NCBI GenBank assembly: GCA_036925085.1
Contig: JAUPFP010000073.1
Location: forward strand, 506,012-570,011
Direction of reading: 5' to 3'
Source of the DNA: Brachycybe producta
Taxonomy: Eukaryota > Arthropoda > Diplopoda > Playtdesmida > Andrognathidae
Length of the DNA stretch: 64,000 nucleotides
In this document: one piece after another, positions 34,338-45,221 of the stretch
Layout of the letters: each line of letters starts with the position of its first letter
How positions within the stretch are numbered: the stretch's first letter is position 1
The notes under the pieces: model-generated
The model's input: only the letters and a program-made list of their open reading frames with translations
Told to the model about the DNA's origin: nothing
Databases searched by the model: none
Made by a program: the position numbers and the translations under genes

Positions 34338-34804
34338 CACGGTGGCTGGTTTTTTTTTTTAGTTTGAAGGAAACAACCAAATTAACCCGGGTTTTTTGGT
34401 TTAAATCTGTTTTTTTTTTGGTTTAAACCATAAAATGTGTTTTTTTATAAAAAAAAATAACTACATTGACTATAAGACACTGCCACACTGGAAAGTGTAT
34501 ATTTTTGCATTTTGCATATTATGCATATTTTCATTTTTTATTCAAAGATCAAATACTAATTGAAATATAAATATTAAAGTAATTAAACTAATAATTCGAT
34601 TAACTGAAATCGTCTGAATAATGTGTGTGGGCAGCAGTGATTAAGATCAAACATAAAAGACCTTTATGAGTCACAGTATGACCCATGTAATGAAGCATAT
34701 TATGAGAATCAAGTCTTAATTTTTGTTTGCATATTAAAAACCAATAGATTCAGTACAATTTTCAAAAGAAGTTAGTTGTCTTTGGTTAAAACCACACCAC
34801 CCTG
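34338..34804. mobile_element. hAT-a, copy 2 (inverted), 467 bp, perfect 8-bp target duplication
   Basis: Inverted relative to 30684-31206. The left edge CACGGTGGCTGGTTTT matches the complemented right edge of copy 1; the right edge complements to CAGGGTGGTGTGGTTTTAAC. Exact direct repeats CAAATTAC flank it at 34330-34337 and 34805-34812. It lacks about 26 bp present near the left end of copy 1. A different duplication from copy 1 shows an independent insertion. Confidence 0.92.
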
Positions 34805-34812
34805 CAAATTAC

Positions 34813-35092
34813 TTCCCACCACTGTAAATGCATTTACTGTAACCATTTTTTTACTAGTAGTATTTTTTTAAACATGAAATGGGGTGTTTTCTAACTACTA
34901 TCCTTTTACAACTAAGGTATTGCAAAGGTAACTGAGTGAGTGAGAGAAGTCCACCTGAAAAGGTGCAACGCAACTACTTTTTCCTGGAACTGACCAACAA
35001 GTCAAGTCCTTTTTTTCCTTGACAAAATAATTTTTATGAGGTTTTGTTACATTGCTTGTAGCTATAAATAATAAGACGAAATCATTTTTTTT

Positions 35093-35131
<39 letters not shown>

Positions 35132-35451
35132 AAAGCCTTATTATGAGATATATATAATCTGGCAACTGCTAATTAACAATTAACCTTTCAATTATTTTTT
35201 TCTTTCTATAAAAGATTACATTTTTTTTTTTCTTGTTCATTCCCCCCCCCCCCAAAAAAAAATAAATAAATAACATGAGAAATTTTTGTTTTTCTCTAGT
35301 ATGAATTTAACTTGTTTTGGTTGATTCTAAATAAATTAAAGGGTATGGGAGTATTTTTTTGATGAACAAAATGGCGCCAATAAAGCGCATCAGGACTGAG
35401 GAACCAACCACCAAAAAATGTTTTGCTACCTTTAAAGAAAACTACAAAGCA
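34813..35451. other. Spacer with (TA)n at 35098-35129
   Basis: No gene; (TA)16 tract and a 10-C run near 35243. Confidence 0.45.
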
Positions 35452-35459
35452 GTGAAATA

Positions 35460-35709
35460 ACAGGCATGTAAAGACAGGGAGATACAGTCGTTTGCCCCGC
35501 CCTTTAATGAGCGTCAGACCAAATATCAAACCAATTGTAAATTGAAAAGGGCGGGGCATGTGACGTCAGACAACATAACAAACCAATTAGAAGTTGCCGT
35601 TCCTCATAAAACAGGAGGAGCAAACGACTATCTTACTGTCTTTACTTGCCAGCCCTTATATCCTCTTGGTGGGCGGGGCATAGAATAATTCCTGTCTTTA
35701 CTTGCCTGT
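35460..35709. mobile_element. FB-1 foldback MITE, copy 4 (long variant)
   Basis: Ends ACAGGCATGTAAAGACAG and the complement ...CTGTCTTTACTTGCCTGT, with an extra inner CTGTCTTTACTTGCCAGCCC showing a duplicated right arm. Flanks GTGAAATA and TTGAAATA match at 7 of 8. The middle has CCAATTGTAAATTGAAAAGG, GGCGGGGCATGTGACGTCAG and AACCAATTAGAAGTTG. Confidence 0.82.
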
Positions 35710-35811
35710 TTGAAATACTTTCACAATAAAAAAAAGTGCCACCTAGTGAGGTAGGTGTACCATGAAATAGAAATTGTACAGCAAAGTACTGTAACATTTG
35801 TTTAGAAGTAA

Positions 35812-36138
35812 AAAATTAATGTATTCGGACAGTGTAACCCTCATGCTAGATGAACTTCAGTGGAAATCGCTAGCAAACCGTAGAGCTGAGCAGAGTCTTG
35901 TGCTTCTCGAACACGTGCTAGCTCCAGAGAACAAAGCATTGTTAGGTGGCATTCTTACTCGAAACCCACTTATACATAGAAATGGCCATCCAAAGCCAAT
36001 CCTGATGTCATCTTTTGTGGTCTTTCTTTCCAAATGTATTTTCGACTATGGAATTCTTTTCCTGAAGATAGTTCTGCATTAAGAATTCATTTGACAATGA
36101 TTTGGTCTAAGCTTTGTCTAAATGACAATCATTTATGA
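35812..36138 (+). mobile_element. LINE (CR1/L2-like) 3' fragment C, divergent
   Basis: Encodes DSVTLMLDELQWKSLANRRA, the SVTxML-LxWxSLxxRR block, and later (36022-36138) FRLWNSFPEDSSALRIHL, the WNxxP block, ending at TGA 36136-36138. The middle shares no close identity with the other fragments, so this is a separate LINE subfamily. 5' truncated, frames disrupted. Confidence 0.7.
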
Positions 36139-38034
36139 TTGGGACTCATTTCCCCTCATGTCACATGGCTCGCTAGTTGATTATAGATATACTTGCATGT
36201 GGCAGAGGGGATAATTCCAAAATCCCAAATCATTAAGGCTGGCCTTTTAGACAAAGTTTTGAATGCAAAGAACCAGTTCAGAGGGTTGAAGTTCTGTAAT
36301 TTGCACATAATTTGAGTTGTTTCAGTAGTCGAACTACAGAAGTAGCTGAAGTCGTTCTGTAATAGTTCTGCTGACATTTTCAAAGGTTTTCTACGAATTT
36401 TAGTTGATTTTGTATGAAGCATAAGTTTTCACTTCAAAAATGGCCATTTTTCTAAGGGAAAAACTTCTCGGAAAAATCCGTTATTTTTTTTTTGTGCACA
36501 AGACCTTAAGTAAGATGGCGCTCAGTAAGATGTTTCAAACTTCAAAGTAGAAATAGAAAGTTTGAACACAGAATGTTTGCTAATTTTTTTTTTAAAAAAA
36601 GAAATGCAAACAATTGAGTGTATAAAGGTTGGGTATTGAACCACCACCAAATATAAAAATGTGTGAGACACCAGAAGAAGGAGTTTTTTTTTTAAATGTG
36701 GTGGTCGCACTTTGAAGAATGGTGTCTGGCGCCATTTTTCTTTTTTAGAAAACTTTGTGAGTGTGTGAAGAGCCATAAGAATCTTATGTTGACACCAGTG
36801 TGTGTGTCCTCTGACATAATGGTGTACAATGGCTGTCTCTTTGCCAAGTTTTCTTGATGGGTGTGGGTTTTTCATGTTGAATAAGAAGGAGAATTAAGAG
36901 GAGAGGGAGGGTAGAAGAGTATAAAGGTGGAGGGGGGGAGGGGAGGGGGGTGACACAAAGCCCACCAACCTGGGTTTTCTATTTTGAAGTGTAACAAAAA
37001 AAAAAAAAGAAAATAAGTTCTGGAACTTTTGTGTCCATTTTTTGTTTAAGAAAAATAGTAGAAAACTTTCTTTTTTATTATTATTTTCATGAGAAAAGCT
37101 GATCCTGTTTTTTGGTGGTGGGTTGGAGGAGAGGGTGAGGGGATGATCCGGAAGTGGAATGTAACACTGGTGTTCCACTTTTTGTTGTTTTCAACACCCC
37201 TTGTTAGTTTTTTTTTTCTTTTTCTTTTAAGTTATAATATTGAGAAAGGGTTATGAAACCGGGTCGCATTCGATTATTATTATAAAAATAACAACAACAA
37301 CAACAACAATAAGGAAAAATGTTTTGTTGTTTTCTCTTAAATTTTATTTTTCTTCTCTCTCTCTATTTTCAAAGGTGGTATTAGTGGACGCCCAAAATTA
37401 TTTAGCCTATGGCCACCAAAAAAAAAATGTCTGAATTTTTTCACGATTTTTTGTATGAGTGCAAACTTGAATTTGAACTTTGAACTACATTTGTCTTTTT
37501 TTTTAGTATAATTCGCTTCTGAATGTAAGACCTACTACTGATGATGATTTTTATGAAAATTATTTTTGTTGTTTTGTGGTGGTATAGCTGAAATGAGAAA
37601 GGGGGTTTGGAAGTTTAAAAAAGCAATATATTCATTCACCCTGGTTAAATTTTACAGCAAGATTTAATGCTAGCAATGAGATAAATGAGGCTTCTTATTA
37701 AAGCCCCTTATCATACTAGCAACTTTTAATGCAACTTTCATTACCGGTTTTATCGTTACCAGTATTACCGGTCTATTTTGTTACATCAGTATTAACGGGT
37801 AAATTGATTTTTCAATACCGGTTTTTCCGTAAAAAGTTTTATATTAATTTGTATAAAAAGAATTGACCAACCCAGTGTTGACTCCAAGAAAGCATTCTCT
37901 GCTGTGGACTCTCTCTGGTCACAAAGATCCCCTTCATTTTCATCAGATGAAAGCATTGACATGCTATGTTTTTTGAAACCCCCAAAAAACCAATTAATTA
38001 ATAATTATTGAAGACTTATTTATTTTGTTTCTAT
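36139..38034. other. Unassigned stretch
   Basis: No gene recognised. A GGAGGGGGGGAGGGGAGGGG tract at 36931-36950 is G-quadruplex prone. (AAC)n at 37291-37310. TACCGGT/ACCGGTATT words recur at 37740-37835. All small ORFs here are Lys/Phe-rich and overlap on both strands. Confidence 0.4.
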
Positions 38035-38200
38035 TATTGGACGTCAATGGAGTTAAAACTAATTTTTCCAAAGTTTTTAACAGTTTTTTTTTTAAAAGTT
38101 AGAATTTGAAAGATTTGAAAGACGAAAAAAGCTTTGAAGATTCGAGTTTTCGAATCTCGAATATTTTTTAAGATTCGCGGGATTCGAATGTCTCACACAT
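38035..38200 (+). mobile_element. TTCGAATC-rich transposon end, copy 3
   Basis: Collinear with 20574-20752: ATTGGACGTCAATGGAGTTA, AACTAATTTTTCCAAAGTTT, GATTCGAGTTTTCGAATCTC and GATTCGCGGGATTCGAATGT. It ends directly before LINE fragment D. Confidence 0.65.
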
Positions 38201-38204
38201 CGAT

Positions 38205-39032
38205 GGTGTTACTGGGAAAGCTCTACAAATGCTTCGTTTTAGTCCAAGGACATTGAGCACCTGCCCAGCACAAGTTTAAAACAATTGCCTATCAAGCATT
38301 GGTTCGGCCTCATCTTGAGTATTGTTGCAGTGTATGGAATCCTCACTCTGCACACTCACTCATTCTGTTGAAATGGTTCAGCATAAGGCAGCTAGGTTTG
38401 TTTGTGGCAGGCACAAATTTACAGATAGTGTCACTGAGATGCTTTCAGTGCTACAATGGCATAGTTTGGCACATTGCAGGGCTGAGTTAAGTTTGAAATT
38501 GTTTGGAAAAATGACACGTGGTGGTTGTCCTAAACCGCAGTCCAGTGATATTCATAAAGCACTATATATGGGCAGGACTGACCACTCTAAGAAAATTAGG
38601 GAGAATCGGGACGAACACAAGTTGGCTCCACCCTTTTTATGACGACCGGCAACTTCTAATTGGTTGGTTATAAAGTTTGACGTCACATGCTCTGCCCTTT
38701 TCAGCGTCGAACCACACAACAAACCAATTAGAAGTTGCTGGTCGTCATAACAAGGGCGGAGCCAACTTGTGTTCATCCCGATTTCTAAATGCTTGTTTCA
38801 TATTATTGGTCTTTTTTCCCCTAGAGTTATTAGACAATGGAACTCTCTTCCTGAGGCAGTTGTGAATGGGGATAATTTTGTTTTGTGGGATTGACAATTG
38901 TATATTCATTATGTTTTTTATATATCTGCATGCATATGTGCTTGACAATGCTTAATGCTGCATGTGAACTTTTATGTTCCTCTGCCATAGGCCTATTTGG
39001 CTGCTAGCAGAGTACTAATTGTAATTGTAATT
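38205..39032 (+). mobile_element. LINE (CR1/L2-like) 3' fragment D, interrupted by FB-1
   Basis: Longest LINE fragment. In order it encodes GVTGKALQMLRFSPRTLSTC, AYQALVRPHLEYCCSVWNPH, VEMVQHKAARFVCGRHKFTD, SVTEML, WHSLAHCRAELSLKLFGKMT and CPKPQSSDIHKALYMGR, with frameshifts near 38275 and 38365. These are the usual C-terminal reverse-transcriptase blocks (GKA..L, LVRPxLEYxxxVWNPH, VQxxAARFV). A MITE (38607-38796) splits the ORF just before the FPRVIRQWNSLP block (about 38812-38880). The 3' UTR ends in GTACTAATTGTAATTGTAAT. Not functional. Confidence 0.88.
38607..38796. mobile_element. FB-1 foldback MITE, copy 5 (subtype B), inside a LINE
   Basis: Left part AATCGGGACGAACACAAGTT and right part AACTTGTGTTCATCCCGATT then TCTAAATGCTTGT. 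The left terminal ACAGGCAATTAG is missing. Comparison with the uninterrupted LINE at 21752-21812 shows the insertion followed GAAAATTAGGGAGA, with about 17 bp of LINE sequence lost. CCAATTAGAAGTTG and GACGTCACATGC motifs present. Confidence 0.8.
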
Positions 39033-39556
39033 CCCTACAAAAAAACGAATCCTTCTGTATATGAGGCATGTGTATATTCTGTTTAGAGCTGCCATGCCAT
39101 GTTTCACGAGAAAAGAAAAAAAACCCACAACGGCCATATTTATAAAATTAAAAAAGCTTGACTCAAATAATGACTTAAGACAAATTCTCAATAGACAGAG
39201 AGAGAGAGAGAGAGAGTCCAATTCAAAAGTTTTTACAAGTTCATTTCCTGAAAGGTTATCTCAGTTTGAGATGTGTGTGTGTGGTTTGAATTTTTTGAAA
39301 TGAATTGAACAAATATCTTGAGGTTATGAACGTGTTTATGATTCAGTCTGATGTTGGAGAACACAGTTGAAATGATTTTGAGGACCAAATTCAAGAACAG
39401 GATTTAAATTTTCTTGGTCAGGATTTTTTTTTTTTTAAATGTTGGAATGAATATTTTTGCTCAGAGGGTTTAAACCGCACAAGTTGAGGTTCATTTTACC
39501 AGCCACCATTTTGAAGCCTCCACAAATAATGGCGTCCTAGGCAATCGCCTAGTGGT
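39033..39556. other. Unassigned spacer
   Basis: (GA)n at 39196-39215. No gene. Confidence 0.4.
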
Positions 39557-39560
39557 TTAA

Positions 39561-39697
39561 GAGACTACATAGCAAAATTACTTTGAAAAATCTTCACAGA
39601 GAGCGCTGGCATCGTTTTTCTATTGAGCCCATAGACACAATGTTAAATAAAAAACGTTAATTTTGAAAATACAAAGTCGCGGCGGCAATACGTTTAG
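39561..39697. mobile_element. FB-2 left-end fragment (copy 3)
   Basis: GAGACTACATAGCAAAATTA after TTAA (39557-39560), then ATCGTTTTTCTATTGAGCCC and AAAGTCGCGGCGGCAATACG. Only the terminal arm remains; the loop and right arm are missing. Confidence 0.75.
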
Positions 39698-40689
39698 ATC
39701 TAAGTATTGCAAGATACATTGTCAATATATAATGGGTACAATTCTTAATCTTGTTGTTTTTCAAGTCTTATTATTCAATTTCTTACACAAAATACGGGTT
39801 TATTAATTTATTACAAATAACAAATTTTAAATTGGATGAGAGAAGAAGAGGCCTTCAAAATTTAAATAAAACGACCTTAACATTTTATGCTCTGAATGAT
39901 TCTTAATTAGTTTAACGACTTTTTTTTTTAGAGAGAGTGAGTGAAGATGTATGTATATAGGTTAACCCCTTTTTTAAATTTTCTTCTATTCTTTATTATG
40001 TTTTTTTTTGTTGTAAGTTATAACTTATAAGGTAAAAGTTGTTCTGAAGAAAAACTTTTGAGCGTGATTTTCTTTCATGTGAAGTTCCTGTTGTGATGAT
40101 GATGATGATGTTGATGTTGATGATGAAAAAGGTTGTTTTTGATATTTCTTCTGAATTCTTTTTTTTTTCAGAAAAAAAAATTACTTTCAAATGTTTCCAT
40201 TGGTCAAGGGCATCTTTCATTTTGGTCATATCACGTTTTAAAAGTTCAAATAAGATTATATATCCAATTTGTCTTTTTGTTTCATGCAAAAAAACAAAAT
40301 ACATTTTATATCAGGCACAAATTCAAGAGGGATTATTGGGCCATATTGGCACTGTTGGTTCTCAACACATGGTCTCTTGTGTATAGGTGCACTGTGTAGG
40401 TGTACACAGGCTCAAGGTATAAAAGCCCGTGCCTCAATTAATCTGGGGTCCATTTACTGATTTACGAAACTGAAACTACTCGCATCAAATGATCCCGTTG
40501 GCAGTTTTATATTTACACTATGCATAGCCAACTCAACTAGTTGATGTACATTAAACAGATAACATTGTTCAACTGATCATCTATCTCATCTTGCCTGTAT
40601 TTATTTCTTCGCAACAACTATTGGATGTTACATTGACAAGCAGTCTGTTTTGGAAGCATGCTTTGTTTTTGTCAATGATCATTGGGTAC
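39698..40689. other. Unassigned spacer with (GAT)n at 40096-40125
   Basis: No gene or transposon recognised. Confidence 0.4.
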
Positions 40690-41194
40690 TTGCCCTGAGC
40701 TTGCTTACAATGTGCTGATTCTACCCCTCATCTGGAGTATCGCTACAGTGTGTGGAATCCGCACTCTGTAGCTTTAACTCCAGCAGTGGAAATGGTCCAG
40801 CATAGGGTAGCGAGATTTGTCTGCAGCAGATATAAGTTTTACCGATAGTGTTACTGAAATGCTGGTCAGGCTTCGTTGGAATAGTTTAGCTCATTGTAGA
40901 TCAGAAATTAGTTTATGTACGTTTAAGAAAAGTGTACGTGGTCAGTTTCCCAAACCAGAGTCTAGTGATATTTGTAAATCATTGTATGTGGGAAGGGGTG
41001 GCCCCACTCAAGAAAAATTAACAGATTTTTGCCAAGACTAACTCTTATTACTGGTCTTTTTCCGAGAGTTATACAACAATGGAATGCTCTTCCTAAACAG
41101 GCTATAGATGATGGCATCTTGCAGCACTTGGATCTTAAGATCCCTCTGTTATAGGCCAACTGGCTGCTTGTAGAGTATTTTTTTGTAATTGTAA
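40690..41194 (+). mobile_element. LINE (CR1/L2-like) 3' fragment E
   Basis: Encodes PHLEYRYSVWNPHSVALTPA, VEMVQHRVARFVCSRYKF, then after a frameshift TDSVTEMLVRLRWNSLAHCR, CPKP-like FPKPESSDICKSLYVGRG and, near 41062-41115, FPRVIQQWNALPKQAIDDG. The 3' part has CTCTGTTATAGGCCAACTGG and ends TTTTTTGTAATTGTAAC. Same subfamily as fragment B. Several stops and frameshifts; inactive. Confidence 0.82.
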
Positions 41195-42644
41195 CTACGA
41201 GTCTATGAAATCTGTGAGAATGGTCCCCCAGCACCAAGTTCGATCAGGTCTACATATATAATTCTAAGCAAATCTAAGGTAGTTCCTGCCCGCAATAAAG
41301 AGAGTTCTGACCTGAGTCCCGTAACAGGAGCTCAAAATCCTGTTACATTGAGTAAGAGCACTCAATGTATCTATGTTGGAGCCCTGTTTCTCAGAGGCTT
41401 TTTCAAGTTGCATTTGGGCCAAACATTCCATACAGAAGGGTGTACTTGAAAATATTCAGTTCACTGTTTAAGGTGTTTCAGCTTACCAGACTAAACAACA
41501 TTAATCGAAAGTGTCTTATAAACTAGAAGAGTAAAGGAATCACATTGAAAGGGATATTTTCATGATATTTTTATTTTACAAACAGTATTAAAATATTTAT
41601 TAAAATTAATATTATTATTATAAAAATTAATATAAATATTATAAACTGACATAAAGTAAAACAAAAAATTGAGGTGAAAAATCAAGATGGCGTATTTACA
41701 ACACTCATACAAAGTTAATTTTTAAAGATATCAACATGAAAATCGTCTTTAGTGATTTAATTACTCTTCTAGTTTCTAAAGTTTCTGCTGAATGTTAGAA
41801 TTCTAGAAGAAATTTTATATGAAAAGTGAAGAAAGTTTTAAAAGTATTTAAATTTAAAAAAAAATTTCAGAAAAAAATTCTGGTTTCCAGTTATTTTGCT
41901 TTTTTTTTTTTTTTTGGAAATTTTAAAAAGTTTGAAAATTTTTCAGAATTTCCTGCAGATTTTGTTTTTTCTTCTTCTAGAAAGTTGAAAAACACCTTGT
42001 AATATAATGTATAATAATATTCCTTATGGCAAGTAGCATTCTCTCTCATATATGACCTCTGACCTCTATCTTTTTTTTTTTGTTTAATCCCCTCTCTTCC
42101 TTGAATTTTTTTTTAAAAAAAGAAGATTCTAAAGTGAAGACTCCATGACGGCTAAAATATGGTTGTTATAGAATCATTTTTGGCGTTAATTGCTTCATCT
42201 GTTTTTGACGTCAACTAAAGAAAGAAATTTAGGATGGTGGGGGGGGGGGGGGGGGTTTGGCCCTCGCAAAAAAAACGTGGGCTTTAATAAAAGGGGGAAA
42301 GATAGAATTTTACATCCAATCCGTAATCATGAAGTGGTCAGTGGTCAGTTTTTTTTTTGCTTTTCATCAAAAAAAAAAAAGTAAATGCCAACAATATATA
42401 TATTTTTTGTTATTTTCAAGGAGAACACACAAAAAAAATTCCTCTTCATCCTTGTACCAGATTTTTTTTTTTCTATTCTTGAAGACACAAAAACGAAAAC
42501 TGGTTTCTTCAGAGTCAAATCCAAATGTCTTATATTATAAGAAGTTGAGCAATAGACAGAAAGGGAGAGAGAGAGAGAGATAAAGAGAGAATATATAAAA
42601 GAGAGAGACAGAATGAGAGAGATGTTAAGAGGTTCCCATTTGTC
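41195..42644. other. Unassigned spacer with poly-G at 42239-42255
   Basis: A 17-G run, many poly-A/poly-T tracts and (GA)n at 42567-42581. A fragment of the GGAGCCCTGTTTCTCAGAGG modular repeat lies near 41381. No gene. Confidence 0.4.
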
Positions 42645-43180
42645 TTCTTATTTGGACTTCAACTTTTCCAGTTTTTATGGTTTTTTACTGTCATGTGTTG
42701 ATGACAAAATGGTGTCATCTCGAGAAATCAAGAAACAAACAACCATAGGCCCAAATTCAATAAGATAACATAGCATTTAAACTTATACCCTCTGAACAGG
42801 GTTCCAACATAAAGTAAAACCTCATTGGATTTCAACTTTTCTAGTTTTTATGGTTTTTTACTGTCATGTTTCGATGACAAAATGATGTCATCTCAAGAAA
42901 TCATGAAACAAACATTGGCCCAAATTCAATAAAATAACTTGGCACTTAAGCTTACATGTATACCCTCTGAACAGGGTTCCAACATAGAGTAAAACTTCAT
43001 TCGATTTCAAACTTTCTAGTTTTTATGGTTTTTTAATGTCATGTTTCGATGACAAAATGGTATCATTTCGAGAAATCAAGAAACAAACACAAGTTTAAAT
43101 TCAAGAAGATAACGTGCTACTTGAAGTGCATCTTGTGAGCCCTTTGAACTGGGTTCTAACATAGAGAAATAAAACTATTG
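42645..43180. repeat. Tandem repeat, about 174-bp unit, three copies
   Basis: The marker GTTTTTATGGTTTTTTACTG occurs at 42671 and 42844, and with a T-to-A change at 43019, spacing 173 and 175 bp. Each unit also contains TCGATGACAAAATG, TCAAGAAATCATGAAACAAA and CTCTGAACAGGGTTCCAACA. The third unit decays. The last word links it to the modular repeat at 31207. Confidence 0.82.
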
Positions 43181-43643
43181 TTATTATCTTTTACCAGGTT
43201 TTTTTTTGTTGCTTTATTGGTATCATGCTCAGAGGGTTCAAGTTAGTTTTTTTTTGTCAAAATTGCCTTCATGAATTTCATTTCATTATAAATATTGCTT
43301 GAACAGTTGAACATACATTTAGTATTAACAAAATGGTCAATTTTGGTCACTTTCTTAAATGAAACACAATGGTGTCAAAAGATTTGTTACCAAATAAAAA
43401 AAAATGAACAACTGGACAGTCAGTTAGCAACTCAGGTCAGAGACCTCATCAAAAAAAAAGCAGCAAAAACACAAAATTAGTTACATTATTCAATTTTATA
43501 AAAAAAGAAATTAAGAAAGTGGATTGGTAAAATGAAAGATATCTTGCAAAATAAACTTTTTATATAAAAGTTTGAAAAATTCACATTTAATACTTTGAAG
43601 TTAAGTCAAAAATCATCAAAATGAATGTTAAATTTTGATAAAT
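43181..43643. other. Unassigned AT-rich spacer
   Basis: No gene; the small ORF at 43295-43480 has no recognisable motif. Confidence 0.35.
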
Positions 43644-43690
43644 TACTTTGCCATGAAGGCCTATGGCAGAAGGACCAGAGTTCAAATGCA
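43644..43690 (-). mobile_element. LINE 3'-UTR remnant, minus strand
   Basis: GAAGGCCTATGGCAGAAGGA is the complement of the TCC-TTCTGCCATAGGCC segment in the LINE 3' UTRs at 21631 and 38205. Very short. Confidence 0.45.
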
Positions 43691-43729
43691 ACAATACAAA
43701 AATGCATTGTCCAACACCACCAGCAAGTA

Positions 43730-44240
43730 CAGGGTGGCCCAAATGTCATCACCCTATTTGAAAAATGCCGCCATTTTGTTTTAAAACATTATCTGTCATT
43801 ATTTTGTTGACAGTTGTGGAGCCACAGTAGTGCGAAATTCATTATGAACACCACGGAGAACACACCACGTGAACACGTGCAGAAATTGTGACTTATTTCT
43901 ATTCAAAACATTTTATGTCACGTGTTGATGACATGCACTGGCCACCTGGGTCACCCGATTTAAAAGACAGGCATCTCTGCCCAGCACTAACTTTTCGTTT
44001 ACTCCGCCCTTTTATGAGCGTCAGACCAAATATCAACCAATTAGAAGTTGAAAAGGATGAGACATGTGCCATCGGACCAAGTAAACTAACCAATTAGAAA
44101 TTGATGACGCTCATAAAAGGGTGGGGCAAACGAAAAGTTAGTGCTGGACAGAACTGCCTGTATTTTTATTAAAAGCCCAAGACTTCTTTTTGTATTGTAG
44201 CTGTTATCAGTTGATGCAATTTGTCAGAAATTTATATATT
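43730..44240 (+). mobile_element. Mariner-type element remnant, interrupted by FB-1
   Basis: The left end CAGGGTGGCCCAAATGTCAT follows TA (43728-43729), matching the ends of the mariner-like elements at 52114 and 53946. At about 43930-43963 the sequence encodes DMHWPPGSPDLK, the WPxxSPDL block around the last catalytic Asp of mariner/IS630-type transposases. Most of the gene between end and motif is deleted. FB-1 (43967-44161) interrupts it right after this motif. The right end was not located. Confidence 0.65.
43967..44161. mobile_element. FB-1 foldback MITE, copy 6 (subtype A)
   Basis: Ends ACAGGCATCTCTGCCCAGCA and the complement ...GCTGGACAGAACTGCCTGT. Arms contain TTTACTCCGCCCTTTTATGA against TCATAAAAGGGTGGGGCAAA and two CCAATTAGAA words. 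Flanks ATTTAAAAG and ATTTTTATT share only the first part, so a target duplication is unproven. Confidence 0.85.
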
Positions 44241-45221
44241 TTCATTATAATAATATATATTTCAAAATAAACGTTTATAAAATTCGAAATGACTGCAATT
44301 TTTGATTATTGTGTTTTTTTGATGTCGAATCTGGAAACAGTTGAAACTTGTCATTTATAAACTTCAATAAGGAGTTTTATGTAATAAATATTGTAAAAAA
44401 AATCTTTATTTCTATTCATTTACTATTCTAGTTTCTACCAAACATGTTTCTAACAAACATTATTGCATTGTGGTAAAAAAGGCTGCAAAAAAAAAAGAAG
44501 AGAAAACAGTAGCAGATTTTACAAAGATTACAAATGATGATAATGTGACAATAAGAATAAAATTCTTCTTCTTTTTCTTCTCTGTTTGAAGTTTAAAGAT
44601 AGGAAGAAAAAAAAATGAAACAGAAAGAAAATAGTCGAGAATTTCTATGATGTTGATTTTTGACAAGGTAAAAACCGCTAAGGAATTTTGACATACCCAA
44701 CTTGCACAGCATGGAGGCCCCCACATAGAAGAAAAAGAACAAAAACAGCAGGAAATTTCACAGCATGATTTCACTTGTAACTTATACTATCAGATCTAAG
44801 AGAGAAGAGATGGCTTTTCAAATAGGTTTTCATTTAATTCTCCTTTCCATTCCATTCCATTCTTTTCTGGCATGTAGATCATCATCATCATCATCATCTA
44901 CTGTTAAATTTTCCAATGTCTGTAACTCTAGACATTGGATTGGTTTATGTATTTAAAGAACCTGTTCTATTGCCTAAATGATCTTCAAAGGTGCGTGTGT
45001 CTTGTCTGTCTGTCTGGTCTTGTCTTTACTGACATGTTTGAGTTGGTTTCCTGTGTGTGTGTGTGTGTGTGTGTGTTTGTTTCCTTTTTTTTGCAATTAT
45101 ATCTTCTGGAGCCCACTGTGTCCACTTTTAGGGCATAACTGTCCAAATTAGGAACTTGTCTACAAGGGGCACGAAAAAATCTCGAGACTATCGGATGTGT
45201 TTTGTAAAACATAGTATTCTA
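44241..45221. other. Unassigned spacer with (ATC)n and (GT)n
   Basis: (ATC)n at 44878-44898 and (GT)n at 45053-45076. No gene recognised. Confidence 0.4.
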
